Below, piece after piece: positions 34,201-48,754 of a stretch of 64,000 nt of DNA (position 1 is the stretch's first letter; the number at the start of each line of letters is the position of its first letter). Origin of the DNA: Melanocharis versteri (Eukaryota > Chordata > Aves > Passeriformes > Melanocharitidae); the NCBI GenBank assembly GCA_013397845.1, contig VZTG01007436.1, positions 1,090,181 to 1,154,180 of the forward strand, written 5' to 3'. The notes below the pieces were generated by a model, which was not told the DNA's origin, did not search any database, and worked only from the letters and a program-made list of their open reading frames with translations. Position numbers and translations under genes: made by a program.

Positions 34201-36077
34201 AGATCTGTCTTGAGAGTATTAATTTTTGTGTTATGTAATGTAGCACTAAACTTGAGATTTTCCTAAAATTTAGAAATTATTAATTGGACCTTTTAATAGC
34301 CTAGAAGCTACATTGTCTTAGTGTCTCTTAGAAAGAGAATGTATTAAAGATTGCTGTGGGATGGTTTTGAGCTGTCAGGAGGAATTATTTAACTTCAAGC
34401 TGCAAGTTACACTGCAAGAGCTGCATATTCCAAAATTAGGAGTGAAAATTTAACATGGGATTTTTATTCCATTCTCTTACTGTATTTCTTACATGTATTT
34501 TGCTTATGGTCCTCTAGACATAGCACCAGAATCAGAATAAAAGCTAATACCCACCCAACCATTTTATGGAATTACATTAATTTTATTACTGTGAGTATAC
34601 TGGGTGTGAAGGAGAACCTTCTGATAATCTTCTGTTGACAGATCCTGTCTTCATTCTGATTTTGTTCTGATTTTAAGGACATAACATCAAAGCTGTTGAA
34701 GTGGAGGGTCTGCCTGAAAGCCTTGGCAAAGGGTGTGGTTAGTGCCGGGTGTGCTGCCAGCTGAGGGGGTGCTTTGCACAGCAGCCACCTTGGTGGCGGC
34801 TCTTTGAAACCTGTTGTAAAAGGTGTAAAATGTCTAAAGCTTTTAACCAGTTGAAAGGACTTCACAGTGCACTGTTATCTGTTTGCTTAAACACTTCTAA
34901 GCAAGAAGGTGAGGGGGCTTGCGACTTTCATTGAGGCTCTTTGAAAGCAGTGGAGGTAAGAAATGGGTATTTCATGTGCATGCAAGTTTGAGCTGGAGAT
35001 GAAATACACCTGAGCGAGGTGGGGGTTTGTGTGGGGTTTTTTTGTAATGCAGACCACGAACATCTTTCTTGTTCAGATTGCTATGTTAACTGATTAGGTG
35101 AAATCACAAAACCCAGAATAAGAGTGTAATCATCTCTTCTCTAAACTCAGTTTTGGTTTTGTTCAGGTTTTTGACATGTTGCTGGTATGATTGGTCAATG
35201 CCAAAGAGAATAAAAATATTCATTATTTAGTTCTTTGTAATTTTTTTTTATAATCCTGAGAGTAGATGGAGAATTTAAACTTCCAATATTTTTGCATTTT
35301 AGTGAAAAAAAAATTACTGTAACAGAAGATACACTATAACTGAATTTTCAAATGCAGGCACATTTCATTTGATTTTTGAATAGCTTGAAGCTTTTGTGAA
35401 CTCTTAGAATTTTAAGAATAGAACTTATTTCTTGGTGGCACTTGTGTTTGCCTGCTCTGTTTAAATCAATGAAGTATGCATATTTATTGTGTATTGTTTT
35501 TTCATAATTCCATGAGAAATAAAGTCACGATATAATGCCAGCATTTTTCCTAAATAATCAGATAATGACCTTTATATTATCATAGTCCTGTTGTTCTGAC
35601 ATTTGTGTGCAATGAATAACATGGTATAAATTTTTCCTGTGCTGAGACTTCAATTTTCTCATTTGAAGACTTTTTTTTAAGTGAAGCTCTTTAAAATTGA
35701 CTTGACAGAGAATTTCCACTGCTGTCCTGCTTGTTAGCCTATTATAAAAATGGCAGAATCACATCAGATATTCCATTTCCAAAGCAGTTAATGCAGTATC
35801 ACTCTCTTCTCTAATTTGGCTCTAAAAGTATCCTCTTTTAGAGATGTAAGCACCACAAATAAAACATAAAATAAGCTGTATAGTTTGTTAGCAACTGAAA
35901 GAATAGATAAGTCTCTATTGCCCATTCAGTCTTTTCTGAGTTAAGCTTAGCCCCAAGAGTACCAATTAGTGCTCAGAATAGTGAATTCTGCTGTTTTAAA
36001 GGTGGTCATCTATCAGAGCAGATTAAATGGCTTGTGTGAAAATAATTTAGTAGCTGCCCATTAATTGCCTTTCCTTT

Positions 36078-36200
36078 CATAGAACTGTAGAAAGAGACCT
36101 CAAGAGATCATTTAGTTTCAATCCCCCAATCCAGCTAGAGATGCATCTTTGTCATTCCTGGCAGATATTTGTCTAGCCTCCTCTAAGGTTCTTTGGAAAT
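36078..36200 (-). mobile_element. Old CR1-type LINE 3' end
   Basis: 'CATAGAACTGTAGAAAGAGA CCTCAAGAGATCATTTAGTT TCAATCCCCC...' followed by '...TTTGTCTAGCCTCCTCTAA GG' matches the reverse complement of the CR1 tail ('...GGAAGGGACCTCAGGAGGTC ATCTAGTCCAACCCCC...'). It is moderately diverged. The 5' limit is approximate. Confidence 0.65.
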
Positions 36201-36298
36201 AGTAGGATGTCATGTGGAGACAGTGCAATCTGACTACAGAATTTATAATGGTGTGCTGCTTCATTCCCACTGAAAAGTTTGCTTGCAGGATGGAACAG

Positions 36299-36386
36299 AG
36301 AACCATTGCCTATAACAGTGAAGAGGGAGTTGGATGGATTACAGAATGCACAGGAACTGTGATGGGGGTAAAAAGGCAATGGTTCT
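36299..36386. repeat. 13-bp perfect inverted repeat, 62-base spacer
   Basis: AGAACCATTGCCT (36299-36311) and AGGCAATGGTTCT (36374-36386) are exact reverse complements. The enclosed sequence is not recognised. It could be the ends of a small non-autonomous element, an RNA stem, or chance. Confidence 0.8.
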
Positions 36387-39300
36387 AAGTGAGGGAGTCG
36401 GGACCGTGCAGGCCAAGGCTGTGTGCAGAGAGAACGTGCACATGTATTTTTGCTAGGGTAAGGTTCTGTGCATCTAAGCACCAATGCACCCCTGCAGGCA
36501 AAACCATAGAGCAGACAGAGTAGCCTGTAGTGTGAGGAAAATATTGAGACTTAAGCCATTTTAGTAGTGTGATGGAAGAGGTCACCTTAAGTTGACCATC
36601 TGATTTAATCAGGACATCTGGAAGCCTTAGCCATCTTAGCAGTCTTAAGTATATGTGTCCGGTATGGGTGTGCAATTTTGCATTTGCAGGGAGATAAGTT
36701 TGTTTTGCTTTCCTACTGCTCATGAATAACATTGAAGACTTGCCAGGAAATATCTTCTGATCTACATACTTGTATAGCTCAATAATCATTGTATCATGTA
36801 ATCGTCTCTCAGACATCTAAGTTGATTTGTTCTTGAAGCTTTGTACCAGATAAGATTGTAATTTTATGGATTTGTGGCCAAAGCAAACAGGGAAGGTAGC
36901 TGCCTCTAAATTGCATGGGAAACTTGCTACACGTTCAGAAGCTCTGTGCCTGAACGATGGAGCCATCTGCTTATTCTGAAGGGGGTCTCCTGCCCTGATG
37001 CTGCTATGCCTGTATGATCAGATGACCTTGTTTACAAGAAGTGGAAACAGCAACTGACACACACTGCAGCTTCTGTCCCCAAACCAGCGATCGCAGATGG
37101 AGTGCAGCTGCTGCAAGGGATTCAGTGGTACCTTCTGGTCACATGAGTCAGCTGGTGCAGTTGGAGCTGCAGATGCCAGTGTCTCTGCTGAGCAGCTGAA
37201 ACACAGCGACATTATACAGGCAAGTGCAGAGGTGTGTGGGAGGTGATGGACATAAACTCCCTGTGCCAGTTAAGCATCTGAACCACCCTGTACCCAGTAT
37301 GTCAATCCTGGCCTGGCCTTGTCTCTTTAACTGATGTCACTGGTTCTGGTTGTGAGGAGAGTAACAAAAGAGCTACAGACAGTGGCAATATAATGGCATT
37401 ACTTAAATTCAATTACTTATTTCTAATATCTGTGTAAAAAAACTCTGAATAGGCATAGGTTCTCCTTCCTATCTTGCTTGTTCCTGATTTAGTTCAGCAG
37501 GATGTGTGCAGGTCCAGAATTGGACTATCAAAGATAGGAAGGCAGAATCACAGTCTTCCCCTATATGGGAAAAAATATTTTGGGAAATTCAGTATTAGTG
37601 CAAAAATATGTTGGGTGCTTTAAGTTGAAATAGAATATTTAAACAGGCTATGCAACTCCAGTAGTTAACACTATGCTTTTAGGCTGTAGTGACAAGTTAT
37701 TTTACAGATTTGGTGAAAACTTCTGAACTAACTTAAAGAACTTTTCTAAAGTAGGCAATCTCTTGAGCTAACATTTCTAGCACTCAGCAACAGTGATATA
37801 TCAGTCTGTATGCATCAGTGAATAAGCCTACCATTCCCATCTGTTGACACAGTCCTGCACGGATTTCTTGAATTCTAAGAAAAAAGTTTTGGGTTAGAAT
37901 TCCAGCAGCAGCTATGGAAATGTTTAGAAACAAACGGCAGCTTTGTTAAAACTTTGCAGTGTGTGAATAGCCCACTTCACAATGAAGAGAAAATCATGCC
38001 ATCATAGTTGTCCAAATACACGTGTTAGTGGTTGATATATTTTGTGGGAATCCTTCTTAAGCTGGAAGGATGCGCCTGTGTCAGGGGTTGGACACTGAAC
38101 TATTAAACTTTGTGACTGTTTATTTACTGTCTACTCTGAGAAAAACACCCTGCAAATGTCTTTAAAACCAGTACTTTCTTCCTCTTTTTCTGTTGTTCTG
38201 GTTATTGCAGTTGGCAATTACTATACAACAGCCTTTTTCCCCTTTATTGTTATATGGGATTTCTTTTGGCTCTGCCACAGGTGCTTACCATGAGTAAAGG
38301 TTGCCACTCTGGTACTGAAAATATAAAATACTTGTTTTTCTGAGGAAATAGGACATCAAACAAGTGAATAGAAGGGAAAATCTTAAATTAATATGAATAA
38401 AAACGGGAGGAACGAGCAGGCATAAAATATACAGGGTACAATTGTTCAAATATATTTTTTTGTGGGAACGGCCAGGGTTGTCTTTTTGTTTGGGTGTTTA
38501 ATTTTGAAGTATATACTGAGAAGACACAATAATTTTCTGTCTGAAAAACAATAAGAAGCAGCCTTGTTCAGGTAAAAGTATTTTCAACTTTCAGTAAATA
38601 TATTATAAGATTACCAATATCAGAATAAACTTGAATTACAGATGTTGCAATATTTACAAGTTGCACAATCTTGTATTAGGTACTTTGTTCAGTATTTTTT
38701 TTCCCCAGTTATTTGTATGTTGCTCTTTTCAAACTCTCTGCTAGTACTGCATTTCCTACCAAGATCCCTATATTCTTAGGATGCTGGCTGCTCAAAAAAC
38801 TGTGATTAGAAGTGGAAGTACCCTACTTACCTGTTTTACAGTTGCTTCAGTGGGTTCACTCTAAGTGTTATGAGTGATGAATATCTCAAAGGGAAGATGC
38901 TGCCACTGGATGGTGCTATTGTTATGTTATTTCACTTACTTCCTGTGATAATGTGGATGGCATGAAATCTCCACCCCTGTCCTCCCGAAAGATTTTGTAA
39001 AGATCTGCTGCAAGAAAGTATACAGGTCACAGTACCAGTAGTAAAATAGTCATCCACAACCTGTACCTTCACAAAGGCTGGGCAGAGGTAATTCTGTCTG
39101 GTGTGATCTGTATTTGAGCTTTGCAGATGAATGTTTAATACAAGTTTGGATGACAGCTTGCCTTTGCTAATACAGTTGTTTGTAGGGAAGGTGATGTTCT
39201 TGAGGAATGGGATACATTTGAGCCAATCAGCTGTGTGAAATCTGCATATTCATAATACATCTAATTATCCAGAAAGAGATGCTGAGTTACTGAAATTGTC

Positions 39301-41037
39301 ACTTTGAACGGTTTCCTAACGAGGGGACTGTCTTTTAAAACGGCAGGGGTTACATAGTTAGCTACCTATTACACTGCAAAAAAAAAAGTTTTGACTGTTT
39401 TATGCAAATATACTGCATTACCTTGTATAAATGAGAAGGTAAATCAGCTTTTGAAAGCCCTTCATGTTTTTTTGAGGGTGGAGAAAATGAATTCTTCTTA
39501 CAAATTTGCATTTCAAGAAGTAAATAACTACTTGAAAAGGTGCGCGCCTTCTTTTAAAGACTGCAGTTTGATAAGCTAGAGATTTCAGTGTTAAAATGGC
39601 TTCGGAAATTTTTGAAATTCATCTTTGAATATGCTATGAACAATTGAAAACACACTCCAGTTTTCTTATAAGCTAGCTTAAAAATGATTTTTTTTGTGCT
39701 TGCTCTCTCTTTCCCTTCCATTTTCATTCACATATTTCGATCTGTCTGGAGCAATTGGAGTAAATTTTTTTCAGAGGCCTGGGAGAGGAGAGGAAGGGGA
39801 AGAAAGTCCCTAGAACCTAAGAAAACTAATCCTGTTGTCAGTCCTGGCTTCAGAAGAAATTATGAGATTTGGCAAGACACCATCTTGTGTATTTATAGCC
39901 TGTCTCTTCCACCAATTGAGCTGTTCTGTGTCTGTCTTCTAATAACTCTTAAGCTCAGTGGGCAATATCAAAACCATGTTTGACAGGGAAGAGAAAATGT
40001 GTAGGGTAAGAAGTTACTGAAGGTCTCAAGCAAGTTAGGGGCTTGATAAAGAAGAGGGTTGCATGTAGGAAAAGGGAGGTGGAACACAGACATTTTTTCT
40101 CCCAGGAGGATGATGCCTGATGGACTGGAACAGCCTATGGGCACTACCCAGTCAACAACAATGCAGAGAACCACAAATCAGTGGGTCCTCCCTTTTTGCT
40201 GGCCAAGCAGCTGGGCTGGAGGAGGTGGGAAGAAGAATGAGGGTGAGAAGGTACTGTGAAGGGACTTCAACAACATGGCAGAGAAGTAAGGCTGTTGGCA
40301 TGGCAAATATAGAACATGCATTGTTAAGAAACCAGGCTTCTTTATTAGAAGCAGTTTTACCTTCCGCAGCTGTATTAAGAGGCTGCTTCTTGGGTATGCT
40401 CATTACTTGCTGAAATCAGAAGCTGTTTGCTTGCTACATCTGCACCTGAAAGACCTTAGTTTGTTTATGCTGCATCTGTCCTGGAGTTCTTGTGTTCATT
40501 TTATTACTTGAATTCTCTAATATGAGAGTAGCTAGCATTTTTTCCCCTTTTTTAAAATTTCTTTTTGTTGTCAGACAACTTGTCCCGAAGTCTCTGTTTT
40601 AACAGGCATAGATTTCAGTCTTCTTTTTCTGTTGCAATTATTTAATATGATTTATGTAAATTTTTCTCCTTTTTCTCAACCCATTAACTCTTTTTACTCT
40701 GTTTATTTTACTTGCTGTTGTAGATGTTAGCCCTATCTAGCACAGACATAGTCAATGGCAACTTAAACTTTCGATGTAACAGTAAGTGTCTAGTTATATG
40801 AGGTAATGCTATGTATCTTTAATTCTCTGAGAGAATGCAATTCTCTTCCTAGAGCTCTGATCAAGAACAGGGTTGGGATAAGGCAGGATGGAATTAGACT
40901 GTGAGGAGCTGGCTTGAAGTGTAGACAGACTATTTCTGAGAGAAGTCTGGGGAAAAATTCAGAGGCCTAGGGACATGGTGCAGTACTGTTGGGTCTTAAT
41001 GGAGATGCTTGGGGCCGGGAGGGGTGCAAGAGAAGAT

Positions 41038-41076
41038 GCTGCTGGAAGCTGCTGGAAGCTTCCCTGCTGGAAGCTG
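41038..41076 (+). repeat. GCTGCTGGAA tandem repeat
   Basis: Two perfect GCTGCTGGAA units are followed by GCTTCCCTGCTGGAAGCTG, an imperfect third copy. It is a short local expansion. Confidence 0.85.
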
Positions 41077-44000
41077 AAGTGCAGGAGTTTACAGGGACTT
41101 GACCAACATACTTTGGAGCTTCATATGAAAGTTTTTTACGACGGTGATAAGTGGTGTTGGTCTTATACTTGGAGTGTCTGTTGGGCTGAAGGTTGTACTT
41201 ACTTGAAGCAGGTATATACACGTTTCAGGTGTTTGAAGTTGAAAAGAGATGCAAAGTATTAGAGTAAGTATGTCTAGGACATTATCTAAAAGGACCTATT
41301 CCTCTTGCATTGAGGGTTGATAAGAGATTTAATTCTAGTTGAAAATTCCCTTAGTTATGTTTAAATACTTTAATAGAATATGTAACTCTTCCCACTTGAT
41401 ACAAATGGACAGCTAGATCCTGTTTTGTTTTTTTTGAATTTTTAGTTTGGCTGAAATTTTTAAAAATTGCTTAGCATTCCAAAGGACATAAAATGCTTAA
41501 AAGTAAGTGAAGATCTTGGTCAATGGTAATCTTATTCCATGTACACAGCCCTGTAAGATGGATGACTCCTTTTAGTGTGATATATTTTCGTTTCTTCATC
41601 TCTTGAATACCTGAAGATGATGTGTTTCAGAAAGAAAAATGGGGAAATTACCTTTGCATTCTTCTTTGCTTCCCTCTTCCTGGGACAAACTGAGATCATC
41701 TGCAAGATCAAATACCTGCAGGAATCTGTGTTCTTGTAATTGAAAGTTGGAAGTCTTCTGTGGATGTTTATTGGACAATGTCATGTCATGTCTCTGTGAG
41801 GTATTGAAATTTGATTAATGCATTTTATGATTTCATTGATCATGCTTTATTTCACATTTATTTGTAGGGTCACTATAAAATAATATGTCACTTAACGGTG
41901 AGGAAAAAAGCCAACATTATTCACCCCTCTAGGTTTTTTCAAATTCTTCTTGTTTTACTTGGGCTCAAAAAGTATCAGGCCATACAAAAAATGTCAATAA
42001 CTGGAATGAAATTTCTGAATCACTGTAGCTAGGTGATTCCAGATAAACCTCAGTTTTTCAGGTTTTTTTCTTGATTATTTGGTCCGCACGTGGTCATTAT
42101 GTTCTATTACGTGACTGCTGCTGTGCTGTCCAGCTTCTGTATGAAACAGTGAAGCAGAATAATCCCTTGTTTGAAGCACTGTGAAATCCTATGTACTTTC
42201 CCACATGGAGTTCTCATGTTCAATGTGTCATAGGTCTGCCTCACTTAAATTGTTATTACTAGAGATTCATTTTCTGAGTGTAATGAAGTAACACATCACA
42301 AACTCATGTTTTAGTCAGTGTGACTGTGAATATAGATAGGGTGTTCAACAACCAAGATGTAGTAGTAACATATGTCTTTTTTTAAATTTATAATGTACAG
42401 TAGTTCATGATAGATTTTGTAAAACAAATATTGTTTGAGAGCATCCAGCTTCATTTGATAAAGACACTTCTTTAAAGATACCTTCTGTCCAGGCCTTGTG
42501 TTTTTGGGTCCAATATATTCTTAGTGTAAATTCATGAATCTTCACTGATTATTAGAAGTCCCTTCTCCAGCTTTTTTCCAGTTATCCATTTATTTCAACT
42601 TTTCTTTCACAACTATTATTTCTTTTTTTCTTTTTTCCAATCTTTTATGTAAAAGTAGTTAGAACTCAGGGTTATAGCTTAGTGCCCTGTGTCACCTCTT
42701 GTGTGTTGGGATACTATTCAAACACTCTATCTTGCAAGAGTAAGAATCCTTAATAGATATATTTTAAGGAGGGTGAAAACTGGCCTTTTATACTGCTCCT
42801 CTGATTTTTTTTTTTTTGGTAACATGTCCTGGTTCCTCCTCCATCTGTTTTCCATATACCAGTTGTGTTAAATCTGTAAGCTGGCTTTCATTTGTTACCT
42901 TGTTGTTCCACTCTTCCTGAAAGATGGAATTGCTGGAGTTGTCCTATTTCAGTTGTGCTGTGACTGGTCCTGTCTGGGGGAGCTCTGTCTTTCACTGTAG
43001 GGAGACACATGCACAAATAAAAGAGGAGGGTAGAAATCTTGGCGTTCTCCCAGGAACAGCTTGCCTCTTCTGCCTTAAAAACTTCAGTGTTAGAGATGTT
43101 GTCCCAGACTTGACAACAGCCTTGATAGGGAGAAAATGCAGGCTGTTGGAGAGTGTTTTTTAATATAAAAGAGAAGCTAACCAAGATCAAACAGGTCTGG
43201 AAGTTTATGGCATGCAAATTGATCTAAGGTGAAGCATGCTGAAATTGGTAAGCTGGTTCGATGAAGGAATGAAAACCCTGCAAGCAGTATCTTGACGATT
43301 ATGGAACAAATTATTTTTCCTTATTAAGTTCTTAATAAACTGAGGCAGGAGAGGGCATATGCAGATGTTAAATTTTGCATTAAACTCTCAAAGATGCAAT
43401 GAGAAGGAACTGAGTAGGGAAATGTCTCATATTACATCATGACTTGTCTCTGAGTACTTGGCATTATTTAAAACAACTTTGTTGAATGGGATGAACTTTG
43501 ATCCTAATGAAGAACATTTGATTGAATTAAATGTAGACTTCAGCTGGTGTTTATCTTGAAGAATTGTTTGCAAGTGTTATATATGTATCTAAATAATCTA
43601 AATTTAGTGTATTATATGGTACTATGCAAATTTCTATTAGCCAGTATGTGTATGTTTACTGCTTTCCAAATTGTGCTTGATGTTTCAATTTCTCTTAGCA
43701 GAAAGAAGAATTCATTTGGACTGACTTTTTCTTCCTGCTGTTTCATCATGCAAATGTGTGTTTGGAATGAGGCAGTAGCCTTGGTCTTCAAGGATGCAAA
43801 GCAGTGTTAGCCTAATCCTTTCTGGTGCTGATAGAGTGGAAGTCATTTGCTCCAAGTACCATACCTTGGGGGCAGACACTCTGCTATGACCTTACCTCCT
43901 TTGTGTACTTTGCAGTGGAAAGGTGAGATTATGGCTGGTTTTGGGACATGAGGGCAAGTATTGTGATTGTCTGATGTATAATGCTGCCTATAGGTTACTA

Positions 44001-47000
44001 CAGCTCTGGAAATCAGACCCGAAATGCCACTTTTGGGTGGTTGGTTGGTTGTTTTTTTGTTTAAGTAGACTGTAGGTTATCTAAGTCAGTGTTAATGATG
44101 GATGCTTAATTAAGCTGACTCACTGGAGTTACATACAGGAATACCAGTTGGGAAGATGGATGTTATGTGTAATCCTGAAAACACAGCAGGGAATTAGCCT
44201 TTGAGGAAAAGACCTTTAGCTAATCTGGATGTTCTCTGGACAGATTGAACTAATGTGTTCTGTAGGTGCCTTGATATTAGTGTCTAGTTTAGGTTTCCTC
44301 TACTTCTGAATTGAGTTTTTCATCTGTCCTCACCTATTTCACTTGACTTCCCATTGTAGAGTGATCTGTGAGCACATAAACTGAATTCTTTTTGGACAAA
44401 ACAAAAAAGAAAGAATGTTCCAGGAGCATTCCTTATCTGCTTCAGCTACTGTGAACTCAGGCTCTGGGAGCAGGCAAGAGCTACCCTGACAGCTGCCCTG
44501 AAATACTTGTGCAGTGCATACCTACTTCTAAAGCCAGCTAATTGTCTGGCTCCATCATGGCTCCGTATATAGGAGCTTGAAATGAGTTTTAGACCTAGGA
44601 CTTCTAATGCACTACTATCCACAAGCTATCTACATGCTTATGTTGGCATTGTTAAACCTTTCAAATGTGGGGTTGCTGCTGCTGCTGAGCTCATAGCTGT
44701 TAATGCATTTGAAGCTTCTATCTTATTTGAAGAATAAATAAGTGAAGACATGGTAAAAAGTTCACACAGTTCTTGGAAAAGAATAACCACCAATGTTGGA
44801 TTTAAAGAAAAGACAAAAATCAGGACAGGACTGGAATGTGGGTACTGGCTGTTAATAATGCTGTTTCGTTAGCTTAGGGATGTTTTCATACAGTTAAGAT
44901 TTTACAAAAAGTTTGCTCTTTATGAACTGGATTTGGAGTAGTAATAGTTGATTGTTCCTCTTTTTGCAGTTCAAGTTCTATATGTAGGCTTAGCACAAAC
45001 TGTTTTAATAGAGACTTTAACATCACTGCAGGATTTTTTGTATAATTTCTATTTTTAATTTCATTTGCAATACTTAGCTGTCAGAGTAATTGCTGCTTGA
45101 AAAATCAATTACGTAAAACAAAGTTCACAGGTATTAAATAGCAATAAAACATAGAAAAAATTGTTGGGAGTAGCAAAAGAAAGAAATTGAATAGTTGTGT
45201 GTTTGTACCACCCAGGTTGTGTGTGAAATAAGCAGCATTGTTCGGGAGTTGCCACCCTCTGACTCATGACATACATGAGAGAAAGTGGTTTGAGTTTTGA
45301 CAGAAGGGAGGAGGAAGTTGTTATATGATGCATTGACTGTCCTCTCTGAGGTTTACTTTTTATTTTCATTTCTTGTTATTTGCTTTGAAGCCTGTTAAAT
45401 CATCTTCAGTTTTCTTGAAATAATAGACTACTAAGGTGTTTCTTTGGGATTGGTTTTGGGACTTCTGTTTTGAAGTTAAACTTGAGCATCTAGACTGAGG
45501 CCTGATTCTTTAATGTATAGGATTTGAATTTTTTGATGACTGTTCCTCAGACTGGTGAGTATTGTTATTATTTCACTGGTGAGAGAGAAATCAGTTCCTT
45601 TCTTAAACTTCTGGAAAAAGTACCAATGTGTCTCAAATTGTCAATAGACCAGGAATGAAAACAATTACCTACTTCTGTGGATGAGAGAGACTGGATAGTA
45701 CAGACAGTACCTTTGGATCACTGTGGTGGAGAGCAGCACTTTGACCTTTTATGTGCTGGCCATATGTTAAGTTTCAAAGGTTTGGAGGTAGAGACGTGTC
45801 TTCTTGTTGGTTTGTTTGGGGTTTTTTTTTTTTTCTTAAACTTTCTAGCTGAGCGTCCTTAACTTGTTTGAATTCATCTCGTAGTCATGGTGTGGTCGTT
45901 GTAAAATTCATTTGTTAGCCTTTCAGAGGAAGGATGTGCATGCTTATTGTAAATTACATGCATCAAATTGATTCGAAATTGGACCATTAGTTACATTGAT
46001 TTAAAGTGCCAGAAAATTGATCTAAATTTCATAATTTAAGAATGGAACTAGTTTCTCTTACTTACATGAGGATGATTTATTTACAGACCAACTGGAGCAT
46101 GAGTACTTGTATAATAAAGTAGATAATGGAGTGACAGTAGTGCTGGGAAAGAAATAAAAGGGCTATCACAGTTTGTTCAGGAAATAATTTCATTGTAACT
46201 TATTAAAAATCAAACATACCTGAATATTTCTGGAGTTCTTGTAAAAATGTGTTTCCATATACTGTCACATTTTTAACAATTGCATTTCTTTCCTTTTTTA
46301 GTATGCTTTGAAGATTTGCTTGACAAGCATTATGTCTGTTTGATAAAACCTTCAAAATAAAAGGCTTTTCATCTGTAATGAGTGAGAATGATATGCTAGC
46401 ATATTAGATTTGGAAGATGCTGATTAGGAGAATTAGGAAGTTAACTATACTGGAAAGTTTGAAAAGGTGTCAGATACTGAAATTACCCCGAGAAGCAATG
46501 GCTGGGGGAGGCGTGTGAAAATAAAATTCGAAGTCTCTTTTTGTTTCTAAATGATTACAACTGGTGGTAATAGTCTGGGTAAACTGTTAATCTTGTGGCT
46601 AGTTTGTGGAGTTTCTTTCAGAAAATACAGTTAGGCCATGTGGAAATGTACATTGTGTTTTGAATCAAACAAAATGAAATTGCACAAACTTGGAGTATAA
46701 CAGTCTTCAAGCAACCTAAATAGCACATTCAGTAATATGTGTGGGTTGTCAGACAAGTTATGGCAGTTCTAAACGTGAAACAGTTTTTGAAAGACATCAA
46801 GATGCACTAATTTTAACTTCTCCAAGCAAAGTTCAACAGATACAATGAAAGAAATTTGTAAAAACAAGTGGAAATGGGAGGCAAAATAGTAGGTATGGAG
46901 ATTGAATTTAGTTTCAATAATGAACGAATGCTGTAATTATTGATTGTGGTAAGCAAGTAGGTCAGTTATGTTAATGTGTGGGCTTAAATTTGATGTTTGT

Positions 47001-48632
47001 TTAGATTCTCGGAGAAAGATGGCAAGTATTTTGATGAAACCATTTTATTTAGATAAAAATAGTGGTAAGATGTTTTAATTTTAGTAGTGGATGAAGCAAG
47101 CATTGAGAGAGGGGGTGAAGAGGACTAATGAATCTTCTTAAAGCTTTTTGACTCTTCTTTTGTTGTTAACTTACAATAAAAAGTGTTGAGGTCTTACCTC
47201 TTAAAGTATTTTTTTTTACTTTCATCTGTGAACTTGCCCACTGCCTGTTTCACTTTTCTTGCTTGATATTCACTTGAATATATAAGAAAATTATTTAAAA
47301 CCTCCCATTTTTCTACTGGTTGCTAAATTTGTTAACGGCCAAGACAGTAAAAATGACTTCAAGGTTTTGTTTATATAGCACATGCATCTTCAAAAAAATT
47401 GCATTCTAACTTGCATTGTGAGTAGTACCATTAGTAATGAACATCATAGAGGGACTTGACAATATATGAATTATTCACTGGTAGATTATTATATCTTTGT
47501 TGTTAGCATGCAAGATAATGAACATAATTACTGTGGCAGTGTACTCAGGGGAATGTGCAGTTCTTCCCTCTCTCTAGACTGGAGTTACCATCCAAAGGAC
47601 TTTTAAGCAAATATGGATGAGGTCTGGTAGCTGAGTTGCTGCTGCTTATTTCCCTCTGCTGCTTTAATAAATGCATATGCTTTGTACAGTTTAATCTTAA
47701 AGGTATTTTGGGGTTTTTGGGGTGGGTTTTAATTTTCGAGAGTAATAATCGTCCTGCTGTTCTCAGTCTGGCAATATTGTGTACTGACTGAAAGGATTTG
47801 ATGTTTAACTGTAGCAGCTTTGTAGATGTACCCTCTTCTGTTAGAATGGTCTATTACAGTAAATTAGTATGAACAGTCTAATTGCTTAGGAAATCCAGGG
47901 TAAAAGGTTAATCAGCAATTTAACTTTCTTTAAAAGACTTAGCTTGTTATGATTTACGTGTCTTGACAAACTCCACAGGTGTTAGTTTGTATGCTCTCTA
48001 ATCTGTGAGGATGTCCACCTGATCTTAAGTTAAGCTTTCTTGATAAACCAAGTACTTCTATTTTCTGTTTTATATTATGATAACATAAATTATCTGTAAT
48101 AAGCCATCCTAATTAATGTTGGTAAATGTAGAGCTCTGCTCCAATTACACACTAATCAATTATACACTAATTGAATTCTACTTAGCTTGATACAGTGCAT
48201 CATTAATCAGGTTCAGATTTAATACAACAGATTTACTGTATTAACCAAAAAATTAGTGCATTCAAGTAGAGGGAAATAAAGGAAGTCACTAGGCCAAACA
48301 GTGTACATAAATACTTTCTTATCAATAATGTGTTACAGAAGATTTAATTTTTCCTAAGGGAAGTATAACTGAAACTAGTTCTTTGTGAACAGATTATTGT
48401 TACGAGCTGAAACCACTGATAATATAATAGATTTAACCAGATCATGGTGCTTGTTCTGAATGTTATACCTAATTATCTAATACAGGCAGTTGCCTCACTT
48501 CTAATGTTATTTAAATGATTAGTTATAAATTAAATGTGTAAATTCTGCTCAGACTTTTAAAGGCTTTACCCATATATAACTCTTCATAGGAGTTTAACCT
48601 ATCTGCTGCCCTTACCAGTGACACAGACACGT

Positions 48633-48676
48633 GTACAAGGAGCTGTCTGCACACTCTCTTTTCCCTCTCCTTGTAC
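48633..48676. repeat. 10-bp inverted repeat overlapping a splice-acceptor-like tract
   Basis: GTACAAGGAG (48633-48642) and CTCCTTGTAC (48667-48676) are perfect reverse complements around a 24-base loop. The right arm ends two bases before the possible acceptor AG (48677-48678), and most of the loop is the pyrimidine tract. Confidence 0.85.
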
Positions 48677-48678
48677 AG

Positions 48679-48754
48679 GGCCTAGGAATGACCGAAATCT
48701 GCCACCTGGAGACTCTCAAAAAGTTTGAGTTGCAGGATGCAGTTACCTTGAAAG
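48679..48754 (+). other. Exon-like segment in intron 3 (candidate cryptic or poison exon)
   Basis: A strong pyrimidine tract (CTCTCTTTTCCCTCTCC) and TTGTACAG precede a 76-nt segment that ends AAAG|GTACAG. One frame is open, starting GLGMTEICHLETLKK, and contains its own ATG (48688), which runs to TAA at 48775. In the phase imposed by ADK exon 3 it would instead read a TAG within two codons, so inclusion would truncate ADK. No homology is recognised. Pseudoexons are frequent, so this stays a candidate. Confidence 0.25.

Noticed and set aside
36385..36816. 143-codon minus-strand open frame, the longest in intron 3
   Set aside because: No recognisable domain, unremarkable start context, no neighbouring exons, and part of it overlaps the inverted repeat.
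42888..43217. Overlapping 79- and 109-codon frames on opposite strands
   Set aside because: No family resemblance and no splice or promoter context; treated as chance.
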